Positions 1 through 7,285 of a DNA stretch of 8,554 nucleotides are shown here, one piece after another. The DNA lies in NCBI GenBank assembly GCA_041674345.1, contig JBAYVY010000150.1, positions 1 to 8,554 of the forward strand, in the 5' to 3' direction. The stretch is from JBAYVY01 sp041674345. Its GTDB lineage: Bacteria; Planctomycetota; Phycisphaerae; Phycisphaerales; Zrk34. The position numbers were made by a program, and so were the translations under genes. The stretch's first letter is position 1. Each line of letters starts with the position of its first letter. Under the pieces are notes generated by a model. That model was not told where the DNA came from. It searched no databases and saw only the letters and a list, made by a program, of their open reading frames with translations.

Positions 1-102
1 CGGCGCGGTGTTTCACGCTCTCAATCATGGCAGGATTCTTAAATGTATGTACTCATCCCCTTTTTCTTCCCTGGTTCCGATGCACGATACCCCTTTTTAG
101 AT

Positions 103-108
103 GGAGGA
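103..108 (+). promoter_or_regulatory. Shine-Dalgarno site deciding the start of the PEP-CTERM gene
   Basis: GGAGGA lies 8 nt before the ATG at 117. It is the strongest ribosome-binding match seen in the window and rules against the longer in-frame reading from 27, whose first 30 residues do not look like a signal peptide. Confidence 0.8.
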
Positions 109-116
109 CAGTTGCG

Positions 117-1343
117 ATGAAAATGTTGAACACCCTGACCCGTTCCCGGCTGCTGGTCGCTGTGCGGACCCTGGCGGTCGCCACCATCCTGTGCGGCGTT
201 TCCAACGCCCCGGCGGCCAATATCACGCTGACCAGCGCGTTCCAGCCCGGCGATTACTTCGTCGCCGCGACCCCCAGCGGCACCAACTCCTTCTACCAGG
301 TGCGCCCCACCAACCCCGTCGCCACGCAGGTGCTTTACAACAGCGGCTCGCTGGCCAATGAGGCGAACCTCGGCGGGGCGTTCAACCACGCCAACGGTGA
401 CTTCTTCTACTGGTCCGGCTCCGACGCCGGCCACAAAGGATTTGAACTCCGCAAGATCGCCGCCGGTCAGACCACCAGCACACTGGTCATCGCCGATATG
501 GCCTCCGTCAACACTCAGAGCATCAACGCCGTCGCGGTCGCTTCGGACAACACGGTTTACGCCCTCCAAAGCGACGGCAAAGTCCGCAAGTTCACGACCA
601 GCGGCGTCAACAGCTACAACGACGGCACCACCCTCGCCAACTCCCCCGCGGGCGGCTTCTCCGCCGCCGGAGCCACGATGCGAATCATCACGCAAGGCAC
701 GCTCGCGGATGATTACCTGCTGGTCGCCACCACCGCCAGCCCCGGCACCGTCGCCTCCGTCAACACCTCCACCGGAGCCGCGACCACCGTGGCCGGCGCT
801 CAAAACACCGGCCCGTTCAACCGGGCGCAATCCCTGGCGGTCGATTACAACAACCCCTTCGACGACGGCAAGCTCCGCGTCCTGGTCACCAACATCAGCG
901 CCATGACCACCGCCGAAGGTGTGAATCCGCAAATCCGCCGCATCACCGAACTGGCGTTCGATCCGGTCACCGGCGTCCTCAGCAATCCCTTCAGCGGCGG
1001 CACCGGCAACGTGCCCGGCGACCCCTTCGCCAACAGCGTGGTGATGGGTAACACCGATCAGACGCCGGACGCCGTCCAATTCGACAACGCCGGCAACCTC
1101 GTTCTGGTCAGACGCCTCCATTCCCCCCACGCCTTTTCCTTCACCCCCGCCCAGCTTTATCCCGAAAGCGCCACGTTCGACCAAAACAGAGGCACGAACA
1201 CGTGGGACGTCGCTTCGATACCAGGCAACCCCTCTTTCTCCGCCATCCGCTCCCTCGACATCGCCCCGGTCCCCGAACCGGCGACGCTCGGTCTGATGGC
1301 GCTGGGCGGTTTGATGATCGCCTTCCGGGGGCGGCATCGATAA
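117..1343 (+). CDS. Secreted PEP-CTERM domain protein with propeller-like repeats
   Basis: Predicted 408-residue exported protein. The start at 117 is chosen over the in-frame ATG at 27 because GGAGGA lies at 103-108, 8 nt before it, and because it gives a clean signal peptide: basic n-region, hydrophobic core LAVATILCGV, likely cut after APAA near residue 34. The C-terminus is a typical PEP-CTERM sorting signal: VPEPAT from about residue 385, a hydrophobic stretch GLMALGGLMIAF, then the basic tail RGRHR. In this family the tail is recognised by an exosortase, which is not in this window. The middle has repeated short blade-like motifs (SDNTVYALQSDGKVRKF, FDNAGNLVLVRRL, LAVDYNNPFDDGKLRVLV), suggesting a beta-propeller, but no specific family is recognised and no enzyme residues are evident. 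Codons favour C/G at third positions. A 41-bp piece resembles part of the decayed gene at 7330-7370. The sorting class is confident; the function is unknown. Confidence 0.9.
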   Translation: MKMLNTLTRSRLLVAVRTLAVATILCGVSNAPAANITLTSAFQPGDYFVAATPSGTNSFYQVRPTNPVATQVLYNSGSLANEANLGGAFNHANGDFFYWSGSDAGHKGFELRKIAAGQTTSTLVIADMASVNTQSINAVAVASDNTVYALQSDGKVRKFTTSGVNSYNDGTTLANSPAGGFSAAGATMRIITQGTLADDYLLVATTASPGTVASVNTSTGAATTVAGAQNTGPFNRAQSLAVDYNNPFDDGKLRVLVTNISAMTTAEGVNPQIRRITELAFDPVTGVLSNPFSGGTGNVPGDPFANSVVMGNTDQTPDAVQFDNAGNLVLVRRLHSPHAFSFTPAQLYPESATFDQNRGTNTWDVASIPGNPSFSAIRSLDIAPVPEPATLGLMALGGLMIAFRGRHR

Positions 1344-1362
1344 GTTTCCATCGCTCCTCCTC

Positions 1363-1395
1363 ACGCCGCGGCGCTTAACGGTCCCGCGGCGTTTT
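1363..1395 (+). terminator. Probable rho-independent terminator after the PEP-CTERM gene
   Basis: The stem ACGCCGCGG (1363-1371) pairs perfectly with CCGCGGCGT (1384-1392) across a 12-nt loop, and is followed by a short T run (1392-1395). It starts 20 nt after the stop codon. The stem is GC-rich and correctly placed. The T tract is only four bases and the loop is rather large, so this is a probable rather than certain terminator. Confidence 0.6.
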
Positions 1396-1454
1396 GCCGC
1401 TTGCGGTACGTTTCCGGGGGTCGGGGGGCCGGGGGCCGCGAAGCCGCAAGCGGC
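1396..1454. repeat. Inverted repeat with a G-rich loop
   Basis: GCCGCTTGCGG (1396-1406) and CCGCAAGCGGC (1444-1454) are perfect 11-bp inverted repeats. The intervening 37 nt hold three long G runs (1416-1420, 1423-1428, 1431-1435). A competing pairing of GTTTCCG (1410-1416) with CGGAAAC (1454-1460) is also possible. The element lies between the terminator and the repeat array and codes for nothing recognisable. It may be a small dispersed repeat or part of a larger one that continues into the next array. Confidence 0.6.
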
Positions 1455-1471
1455 GGAAACACGCCTGCGTG

Positions 1472-1613
1472 GAATGACGAATGACCCATCCACGAATGAC
1501 GAATGAATGTCGAATGACGAATGAATGTCGAATGATGAATGATTGTCGAAACATTCGATCACCGCTGTTTCGTCATTCGTCATTCGGGGATTCGTCATTC
1601 ATTCGACATTCGG
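1472..1613. repeat. Foldback array of ATGACGAAT-type repeats with an 18-bp tandem unit
   Basis: The left half is built from GAATGACGAATGAATGTC-like words. An 18-bp unit beginning GACGAATGAATG is exactly duplicated at 1498-1515 and 1516-1533, with a degenerate third copy at 1534-1551. The right half (1571-1613) is made of the complementary words CGTCATTCGTCATTC and ATTCGACATTCG. The best inverted match is a perfect 14 bp, 1472-1485 with 1572-1585. Because 18 is a multiple of three, read-through gives a six-residue peptide repeat, MTNECR, which could mislead gene callers into extending the next gene upstream. The array fills most of the gap between the PEP-CTERM gene and the pseudopilin. Confidence 0.85.
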
Positions 1614-1620
1614 TCTCGAC

Positions 1621-1640
1621 GGGGGCGATGAATCGCCCCC
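1621..1640. repeat. GGGGGC-GCCCCC hairpin overlapping the pseudopilin start codon
   Basis: GGGGGCGAT (1621-1629) pairs with ATCGCCCCC (1632-1640), giving an 8 to 9 bp stem with a very short loop. The ATG at 1628, the best start of the pseudopilin gene, lies inside the stem. A second hairpin at 8263-8282 has 17 of 20 identical positions and the same pairing. In mRNA this structure could hide the start codon, or it may simply be a mobile repeat that landed here. Confidence 0.75.
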
Positions 1641-2440
1641 GCAAGCCCCTACATGGTTTCACGTTGGTGGAGTTGCTGGTCGTTGTGGCGATCATCGCCG
1701 TTTTGATGGCCGTACTTCAGCCTTCGCTTTCGCGGGCGCGCGAATCGGCCCGCACGGTGGTCTGTGCCAGCAATCTCAAGCACATCGGCCTGGGCACCAT
1801 GATGTACGCCTCAGATTGGACCGGGTATTTACCGCCGGACGGCATTTTCAACACAAATGGGAAACCGACCCGCGGCATGGGCACCTACTGGGCCGCACTG
1901 ATTTATCCGTACCTCAGCACGACCGGGCTGCCGGGCAGCGGCGGACGGCCTGAAAACGTCTGGTGGTACTATGGCAATGGCTTTTACAAAACGCCGTTTA
2001 CCTGTCCGTCCATGGAGCCGTCTATCATGGCGTCGCAGTATATTGCCGTTGAAACGCAAGTTCCCTACGGCATGAATTTCATGGCGTTTTCCGGGTCCGC
2101 CCCCGACAACATCTGGTTCACCAAAATCACGAATGTGCAGTCGCCGGGCGACACGGCCTGGGTTTGCGACAGCGTCACCCCCTCGCCTGGCCACGGTTTT
2201 TCCTTGCTTGCCAGCCCCGGCTGGTGGGGCCCGTCATCCTATTGCCCGGCGTTGCGCCACGGCAACAACGCATGGAGATCGGGCAACGACGCTCCCGGCG
2301 TGCCGAGTTTCATTGACGGCAACCCCGGATCTGCCAATGTCCTGTTCGTGGACGGCCATTGCGAGACCGTGGGGTATGCGAAAATGACCGAACGCCAGGC
2401 GAATATGTTTCGCGGCACGCCGAAGAATCCGAAACGTTAA
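1628..2440 (+). CDS. Type II secretion-like pseudopilin, prepilin-type with H-X9-DG-like C-terminus
   Basis: Predicted 270-residue inner-membrane pseudopilin. The leader MNRPRKPLH is followed by GFTLVELLVVVAIIAVLMAV, the classic prepilin peptidase site: cleavage after Gly10, N-methylated Phe11, Glu15 conserved. The sequence continues into the family pattern PSLSRARESARTVVCASNLKHIG. Near the end, LRHG followed by GSANVLFVDGHCETV resembles the H-X9-DG processing-associated region of large pseudopilin families in Planctomycetota, Lentisphaerota and Verrucomicrobiota, but here 30 residues separate His from Asp-Gly, so an insertion is likely. The start at 1628 is preferred because everything in frame upstream (from 1481) is repeat-derived. 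No convincing Shine-Dalgarno precedes it and the ATG lies in a hairpin, so the true start is uncertain. It ends 27 nt before the GH2 gene, suggesting one operon. Its exact role in the machine is not known. Confidence 0.88.
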   Translation: MNRPRKPLHGFTLVELLVVVAIIAVLMAVLQPSLSRARESARTVVCASNLKHIGLGTMMYASDWTGYLPPDGIFNTNGKPTRGMGTYWAALIYPYLSTTGLPGSGGRPENVWWYYGNGFYKTPFTCPSMEPSIMASQYIAVETQVPYGMNFMAFSGSAPDNIWFTKITNVQSPGDTAWVCDSVTPSPGHGFSLLASPGWWGPSSYCPALRHGNNAWRSGNDAPGVPSFIDGNPGSANVLFVDGHCETVGYAKMTERQANMFRGTPKNPKR

Positions 2441-2467
2441 TCAACCATCCATCGTTAACCCGTGCTT

Positions 2468-5400
2468 ATGATGAAGACCCCTCTGATGCCGTCAGCTTTT
2501 ATACGTCCGGTCATGCGATTATTTTGCGTGTATGTGGTGCTATTTCTGGCAGCGTGCCATGCCAGCCCGCCAGTGGTGGAGGATTTTGAATCTTACGCTG
2601 TGAATAAACCCATCGTGGGACAAGGTTCGTGGCGCGAAACCGCGTTCGGCCGGCATCCCGCAAATATCATTGTTGAAGTGTCGCGTGGGACACGGAAACA
2701 ACTGGCATTGCAGGGATCGGATAACGGCGACCGCCGGGATCTTTTTCTGCCGGAAGAATCCCGCTGGCGGCAGGCGATTGCCGGTCCCGTCATTGTTTTG
2801 CGTTTGATGGTATTGCCAGGCAAAACCGGCGGCGCTGCTGAAATCTGCCTGGGCCGGCTGGCCAGGTCAAATTACGAGCGGGCGCTGACGCTTACCGCCC
2901 ATCAACGTCTGGTGCTGACGTTGCCGGATGGATCGGCGATGCAGGGGCTCATGCGGCTTGAGGGCGAAAAATGGTATGAGATCTGCCTGGTGCTGAAACT
3001 TGATAAAGGTAATCCCGCCGCGGCCACGGCAACGGTGGCATTTGGCGTGGTGACGGATCAGGCGACGCAATTGCGGGCGGATCCCGCATTGCAGAATATT
3101 CCGGTGGATCTGGCGAAAATTCCGCTGTCAAAATGGAACGGCCTTGAGGTCCGGCTTGATCAGCGCGCCACCATTGATCATTTACGCATTGAATCCGTGG
3201 CGGACGTCCGCGACTTGCAAATCAACGTGTCAAGCTTGCCGGATTTGGCGTATCAGCCGATTCTGGATCGCATTGTGACCCCGCGCGAAGCGGTATCGCT
3301 CGGCGGCGTGTGGCTCACGGCACGCAGTCAGGACGCCGGCGAGGATTCGCCGCCTGATGCGAAAGCGATGTGGCAAAAGGTGCTGGTCCCGGATCAGCAC
3401 GCCGATCTTTTCCGGAATACCCAGGGCAAACGCGTCTGGTTCAAGCGTTCTTTTGAAGTGCCGGCATCGTGGCAGGGCGACCGTGTGTGGCTTTATCTTG
3501 AACGTGTGACTGATGTCGGCCGCGTGTACGTCAACGGCCAATGGGTAGGCGAAGCCGGGCAGGATGCCTGGCATACAGAACTGGATATGACCTCTGCCGT
3601 GCGTTTTGGCGCAGCCAATGAAATCGCGATTGGCGTCCTGGCGCCTGCGGAAGATACGCCCATCAACAAACCCGCCGGCTGGCCGTGGTATCTGCCGCTA
3701 TTTACCGGCATCAACTATCCGGTACACATGGAGCGCCGCAATGCCGTGTGGATCAGCGATGTATTTGTGCAGCCGCATCTTCAGAATGAAGCGGCGCTTG
3801 AGACCGAGGTGGCGATTCGCAATGATTCCGACCGGCCTCGCCAGTTGCGTGTGAATGCGGTTGCGGGCGGGGAATTTCATCATACCGGAAAAACGCTTGA
3901 AATTGCCGCCGGCGGCAGCGCAACGGTCACGCTTCGCGATCCGTGGCCGGCGCCTCATCTTTGGTGGCCGCATGATCCGCATTTGTATAATCTTGACGTA
4001 AGCGTCGCGGATTCGGTTGGCGGCTCACAAATTTTGGATGGCTATCGCCAGCGTTTTGGCTTCCGCGAAATTCGCGTGGAGGGCAAACGTCTGCTGCTGA
4101 ATGATCGGCCGTTCATACATCGGCGTACATCCATCATTCCTTACTGGAATGGCGCCACGCAGCGTGACTGGCTGGTGGCATACTTTAATAAAATCCGCGA
4201 GCAGGGATATGTGGGATCGCGCATCCACGGTTTTTCGTCGCCACGGATTTTTCGCGTGGCCGATGAAATGGGCATGTTGATAACGGCGGAAAGCGCGGTC
4301 AATGAGCCGCGCGGCCACCAGGTGAACGATGGATATTGGGCCGCGGCTGAAAAAGACGTGCTGCGCATGGTGCGCGAACTTCGCAATCATCCCTCTCTGA
4401 TTTACTGGTCGGTCTCAAATGAATTCGGCAGCAACTACATGCCCGACGGACATCCCAAGGGCAAAGAGGTGGATCAATGGCTGCTTGAACTGGGCCGCAA
4501 GGTCATGAAAATGGACCCGGGCCGCACGGTGACATACTCCGGCGATCTGGATCTCGGCGGGCGCGGTCACAATGGCCCGGCGCCGACGCTGAGCTTTCAT
4601 TATGCCTGGCAGCCGTTCAAGACCGACAACATGATTCCCGGTACGCAATATTGGCTGACGCAGGGGCTTAAACCGTGGCCGGGAATTGTGTGGCGGCAGG
4701 ATAAACCGCTGATTCTCAGCGAAGATATGTATGCGGAATACGCGCTCAAGCCGCCGCACGGTATGACGCATTGGGCGGGCGATGCCGCATACGCCGCCGG
4801 CGATGGCGAAGATCGCGCGTGGTTTGATGCCTACCGCATTCTGGCTGAAGGTTATTATTTTGCGGGCATTTCCGGATGGAATCCCTGGGGCGTGCCGGAC
4901 CGCATTTATCGTTTCGGCCAGTTGATGCCTGATTATCTGATCGCGGTGAAGCAGCAGGATCTGGCGTTTTATTCCGGCACGCGGCCGGAACGCACCGTTC
5001 ATCTTTATAATGAGCTGTTTCAGGATTTGAAGGGTCAGCTTGAGTGGGAACTCTGGGTCGGCGACAAGCTGGAGGACCGACAGGTGACGTCGGTTGATTT
5101 CCCGGCCGGCGCGCGCAAAGATCTCAAAGTAACATTGCCGCTGCCATCGGTTCAGCAGCGCACGAGTGTTCGCTGGCATCTGGCACTAAAAGCGGGCGAT
5201 CGCGTGCTGACTGAGCGCGATTATGAATATTCCATTTTTCCGCCGCTCGTCAAAATTGCGGCCGACAGGAGTACGGCGCTGGTCGCTGATGGCCGGTTTG
5301 CAAAACTATTTGATATTTCAACATTTGGCGCCGGTGTGCATGCGGATATCACAAAAGCGCTGGCCGCAAATCCCAAAGCACTGGTGCTGGCCGGCGTCGG

Positions 5401-7081
5401 CGTATCAAATGAAGATGGGTCCGCACTGGCGGAAGCGGTTTACCGCGGCCTGCGCGTGCTGTGGCTTGAGGCTCCGGAAAAAACGTGGCTCCCCAATCCG
5501 TTGCAGATGGATGTCAACCAGCGCAGCAGCCGCGCATTTGTGCGATCGGCACAGGATCCGCTGATGCTGGGTATCGTTGAACACGATCTGTGGCAGTGGG
5601 GCGCGGATTGCCTTGTCAGCCAGCGCGGCATCTTAAAGCCGTCGCTCGGTTCCTATGATGTGCTGGCGGATGCGGGCGGACCGCAGGGGCTCAATACTTC
5701 GCCGCTGCTGCGTCTGCGCCAGGGGCAGGGCAGTTACCTGATCTGCCAGATGCTGGTGCTGACGCAGGGCGATAATGCGCCCGCCAAAGCGTTGCTGCAA
5801 AGGCTTATGAATTCGGTAGGCGCTGATCCTTCACTGGCGATCACGCGACGGCCGCTGATGTTGTCGGCCAAGCCGGATTCGGCCCTGGCCGCGCGCCTGA
5901 AAACTCTTGGCATTGCCTGGGTTCCCGCAACCGGCGCGCCAGTCGGCGTATTGATGGTTGACGGCTCCGGCACTCTGGCTGAGGCCACGATTCGGCAGAT
6001 TCAATCGGGACTGCAATCGGGCGCAGACGTATGGCTTGATCAGCTCAGCCCGGAGGCCGCACGGCAGATCTCCGACGCTCTGAAAATTTCTGTTGACGTT
6101 GATAATACCCAAGTTGCGCGCGCGGTTCAGCGTGAAAAAATTCCACTGCTCGGCGGTCTGAGCAACGGCGACTGGTACTGGGTTGTTTCCGGCGATAAAA
6201 ATGCCGCCATGTTCAGCGGCGTATTGCGTGGCGATAACGAATGGAGCTTTCCGCTTGAACCTGCCGGCCTGGGTCTGCGCAAGGTGGGTTTGGCGCGACT
6301 GCTCGTCAACATGACGCGGTGGGCTGATCCTCAGATGATATCTCTTCAGGCCGATCGCGCCGCGCGAATTCCGGTGACGCTGCTTCATAACCTTGGCGTT
6401 GATACCGCCGGCCCGTCCCGCGGCCAGCGGAAATGGGTGACGATCAAACTTGCGGATGTGGCCAATCGCGGTTTTTATGCCACGCCGGATATGAAAAATC
6501 CGCCAGCGGCGTGGTTTAATCGCGGCACAGATGATATGCGTTATTTCCCGATCAATCATACGCAGCTTGATCCGCTCAATCATGTTCCCGCGCCGCCGGA
6601 AGCCTTTCCCGATCAACGAACTTTTGCCGGCGTGCCATTCAACCTGGTTGATCCACTCAAGAATGCAGGCAAATCCGTATTGGTCATGGGTGTTGAGGGA
6701 ACGCCCGGGCAGGTCGCGCTGCCGCTGGGCCACCAGGCCGATCGCATCTGGATGATCGGCGCGCTTGATTCTGTTGTAAGCAAGATGGATCCGGCCTTAA
6801 CGCTGCAATGGGTGTATCGTGATGGGTCGCGCGATACCAGCGTTGTCCGCGCTAATATGGACGTGAATGGTTATCAGTATTTTCAACCGATGGAGCGTGG
6901 TCGCATGGCATGGTCCGGCGACAATGGCCAGCGTACAGGGGCTGTCCTGTATGTCTGGGATATTGCAAATCCACATCCGGAACGATTCGTCGATTCAATT
7001 CGCATGGATGTGCCCGCCGGTCGCGGCATTGCAATTGTAGGCATGACGCTGGAGGTTCAGGACGGCGAACGGTACGACTGA
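2468..7081 (+). CDS. Large lipoprotein glycoside hydrolase family 2 (beta-galactosidase/glucuronidase-like)
   Basis: Predicted 1537-residue secreted GH2 enzyme removing terminal sugars from beta-linked glycans; specificity cannot be read. Rough domains: lipoprotein signal with lipobox LAAC (Cys30); jelly-roll-like region from DFESY, 37-245; GH2 sugar-binding domain 277-395 (VWFKRSFEVP, VYVNGQWVG); Ig-like domain 427-517; TIM barrel 530-820. In the barrel, SRIHGFSSPR matches the usual GH2 Arg-His strand, WSVSNEFG gives acid/base Glu652, and PLILSEDMY gives likely nucleophile Glu752. A further Ig-like domain follows, then a region resembling GATase-like folds of large beta-galactosidases (about 926-1115), and a C-terminal beta-sandwich, probably glycan-binding (FAGVPFNLVDP). 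This is longer than usual for GH2 (600-1100). The start is ATG 2468 or 2471; GTG 2462 and ATG 2513 are alternatives and none has a clear Shine-Dalgarno. Asn is mostly AAT and A/T-ending codons are commoner than in the PEP-CTERM gene. Confidence 0.93.
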   Translation: MMKTPLMPSAFIRPVMRLFCVYVVLFLAACHASPPVVEDFESYAVNKPIVGQGSWRETAFGRHPANIIVEVSRGTRKQLALQGSDNGDRRDLFLPEESRWRQAIAGPVIVLRLMVLPGKTGGAAEICLGRLARSNYERALTLTAHQRLVLTLPDGSAMQGLMRLEGEKWYEICLVLKLDKGNPAAATATVAFGVVTDQATQLRADPALQNIPVDLAKIPLSKWNGLEVRLDQRATIDHLRIESVADVRDLQINVSSLPDLAYQPILDRIVTPREAVSLGGVWLTARSQDAGEDSPPDAKAMWQKVLVPDQHADLFRNTQGKRVWFKRSFEVPASWQGDRVWLYLERVTDVGRVYVNGQWVGEAGQDAWHTELDMTSAVRFGAANEIAIGVLAPAEDTPINKPAGWPWYLPLFTGINYPVHMERRNAVWISDVFVQPHLQNEAALETEVAIRNDSDRPRQLRVNAVAGGEFHHTGKTLEIAAGGSATVTLRDPWPAPHLWWPHDPHLYNLDVSVADSVGGSQILDGYRQRFGFREIRVEGKRLLLNDRPFIHRRTSIIPYWNGATQRDWLVAYFNKIREQGYVGSRIHGFSSPRIFRVADEMGMLITAESAVNEPRGHQVNDGYWAAAEKDVLRMVRELRNHPSLIYWSVSNEFGSNYMPDGHPKGKEVDQWLLELGRKVMKMDPGRTVTYSGDLDLGGRGHNGPAPTLSFHYAWQPFKTDNMIPGTQYWLTQGLKPWPGIVWRQDKPLILSEDMYAEYALKPPHGMTHWAGDAAYAAGDGEDRAWFDAYRILAEGYYFAGISGWNPWGVPDRIYRFGQLMPDYLIAVKQQDLAFYSGTRPERTVHLYNELFQDLKGQLEWELWVGDKLEDRQVTSVDFPAGARKDLKVTLPLPSVQQRTSVRWHLALKAGDRVLTERDYEYSIFPPLVKIAADRSTALVADGRFAKLFDISTFGAGVHADITKALAANPKALVLAGVGVSNEDGSALAEAVYRGLRVLWLEAPEKTWLPNPLQMDVNQRSSRAFVRSAQDPLMLGIVEHDLWQWGADCLVSQRGILKPSLGSYDVLADAGGPQGLNTSPLLRLRQGQGSYLICQMLVLTQGDNAPAKALLQRLMNSVGADPSLAITRRPLMLSAKPDSALAARLKTLGIAWVPATGAPVGVLMVDGSGTLAEATIRQIQSGLQSGADVWLDQLSPEAARQISDALKISVDVDNTQVARAVQREKIPLLGGLSNGDWYWVVSGDKNAAMFSGVLRGDNEWSFPLEPAGLGLRKVGLARLLVNMTRWADPQMISLQADRAARIPVTLLHNLGVDTAGPSRGQRKWVTIKLADVANRGFYATPDMKNPPAAWFNRGTDDMRYFPINHTQLDPLNHVPAPPEAFPDQRTFAGVPFNLVDPLKNAGKSVLVMGVEGTPGQVALPLGHQADRIWMIGALDSVVSKMDPALTLQWVYRDGSRDTSVVRANMDVNGYQYFQPMERGRMAWSGDNGQRTGAVLYVWDIANPHPERFVDSIRMDVPAGRGIAIVGMTLEVQDGERYD

Positions 7082-7179
7082 TGGGCAACCCACTTCGCAG
7101 CGACGATGCGGTGCTGTTGTCACTCAACCCGATTTATTTCGTGGAGTCAACCCCCGTGATCCGCGTTGGAAGTGGAACC
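7082..7179. other. Intergenic stretch after the GH2 gene, no recognised gene
   Basis: An ATG overlaps the GH2 stop (TGATG at 7079-7083) and opens a frame beginning MGNPLRSDDAVLLSL. It has no recognised similarity and runs into the repeat at 7180 and then out of frame through the decayed pseudopilin. A translation-coupled small protein is possible but unsupported. No terminator hairpin with a T run is seen after the GH2 gene. Confidence 0.4.
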
Positions 7180-7285
7180 ATGATTTCTGATTTTGGATTT
7201 CTGATTTCTGATTTGAAGACCCCGCGCCTCACGCGTGACGAGCGGCAATCCTCCGCTCAATCAGCAATCAGAAATCGGAAATCGG
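7180..7285. repeat. Foldback array of TTTCTGAT-type repeats
   Basis: The left arm contains GATTTCTGATT twice (7182-7192 and 7203-7213). The right arm contains the exact complement AATCAGAAATC (7266-7276) and a related AATCGGAAATCGG. The centre includes the perfect 10-bp palindrome TCACGCGTGA (7229-7238). The array abuts the prepilin motif coding sequence that starts at 7284. It is a different word family from the array at 1472-1613 but has the same geometry and the same neighbour type. Confidence 0.75.

Noticed and set aside
1..102. Promoter for the PEP-CTERM gene.
   Set aside because: I looked for -35 and -10 boxes and saw no convincing pair with proper spacing. Consensus motifs in this phylum are poorly known to me.
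39..1598. Long 519-codon open frame on the minus strand opposite the PEP-CTERM gene.
   Set aside because: It is Gly/Arg/Val-rich, with no recognisable domain, and mirrors a gene with a clear signal peptide, ribosome-binding site and sorting tail. High third-position GC on the + strand explains the lack of stops.
1472..1613. Possible CRISPR array.
   Set aside because: The 18-bp repeats are tandem with no unique spacers, and half of the array is inverted. No cas genes are present.
1481..1627. N-terminal extension of the pseudopilin from ATG 1481.
   Set aside because: The extra 49 residues are repeat translation (MTNECR units) and have no ribosome-binding site. I prefer ATG 1628, though the repeat-encoded leader is kept as a finding.
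2462..2467. GTG at 2462 as the GH2 start.
   Set aside because: ATG 2468 and 2471 follow within three codons and are more likely. No ribosome-binding site favours the GTG.
4415..5179. 254-codon minus-strand frame within the GH2 gene, and a similar 300-codon frame at 5831-6733.
   Set aside because: Both lie wholly inside a continuous GH2 coding region with intact catalytic motifs. Their translations show no domain or export signal.
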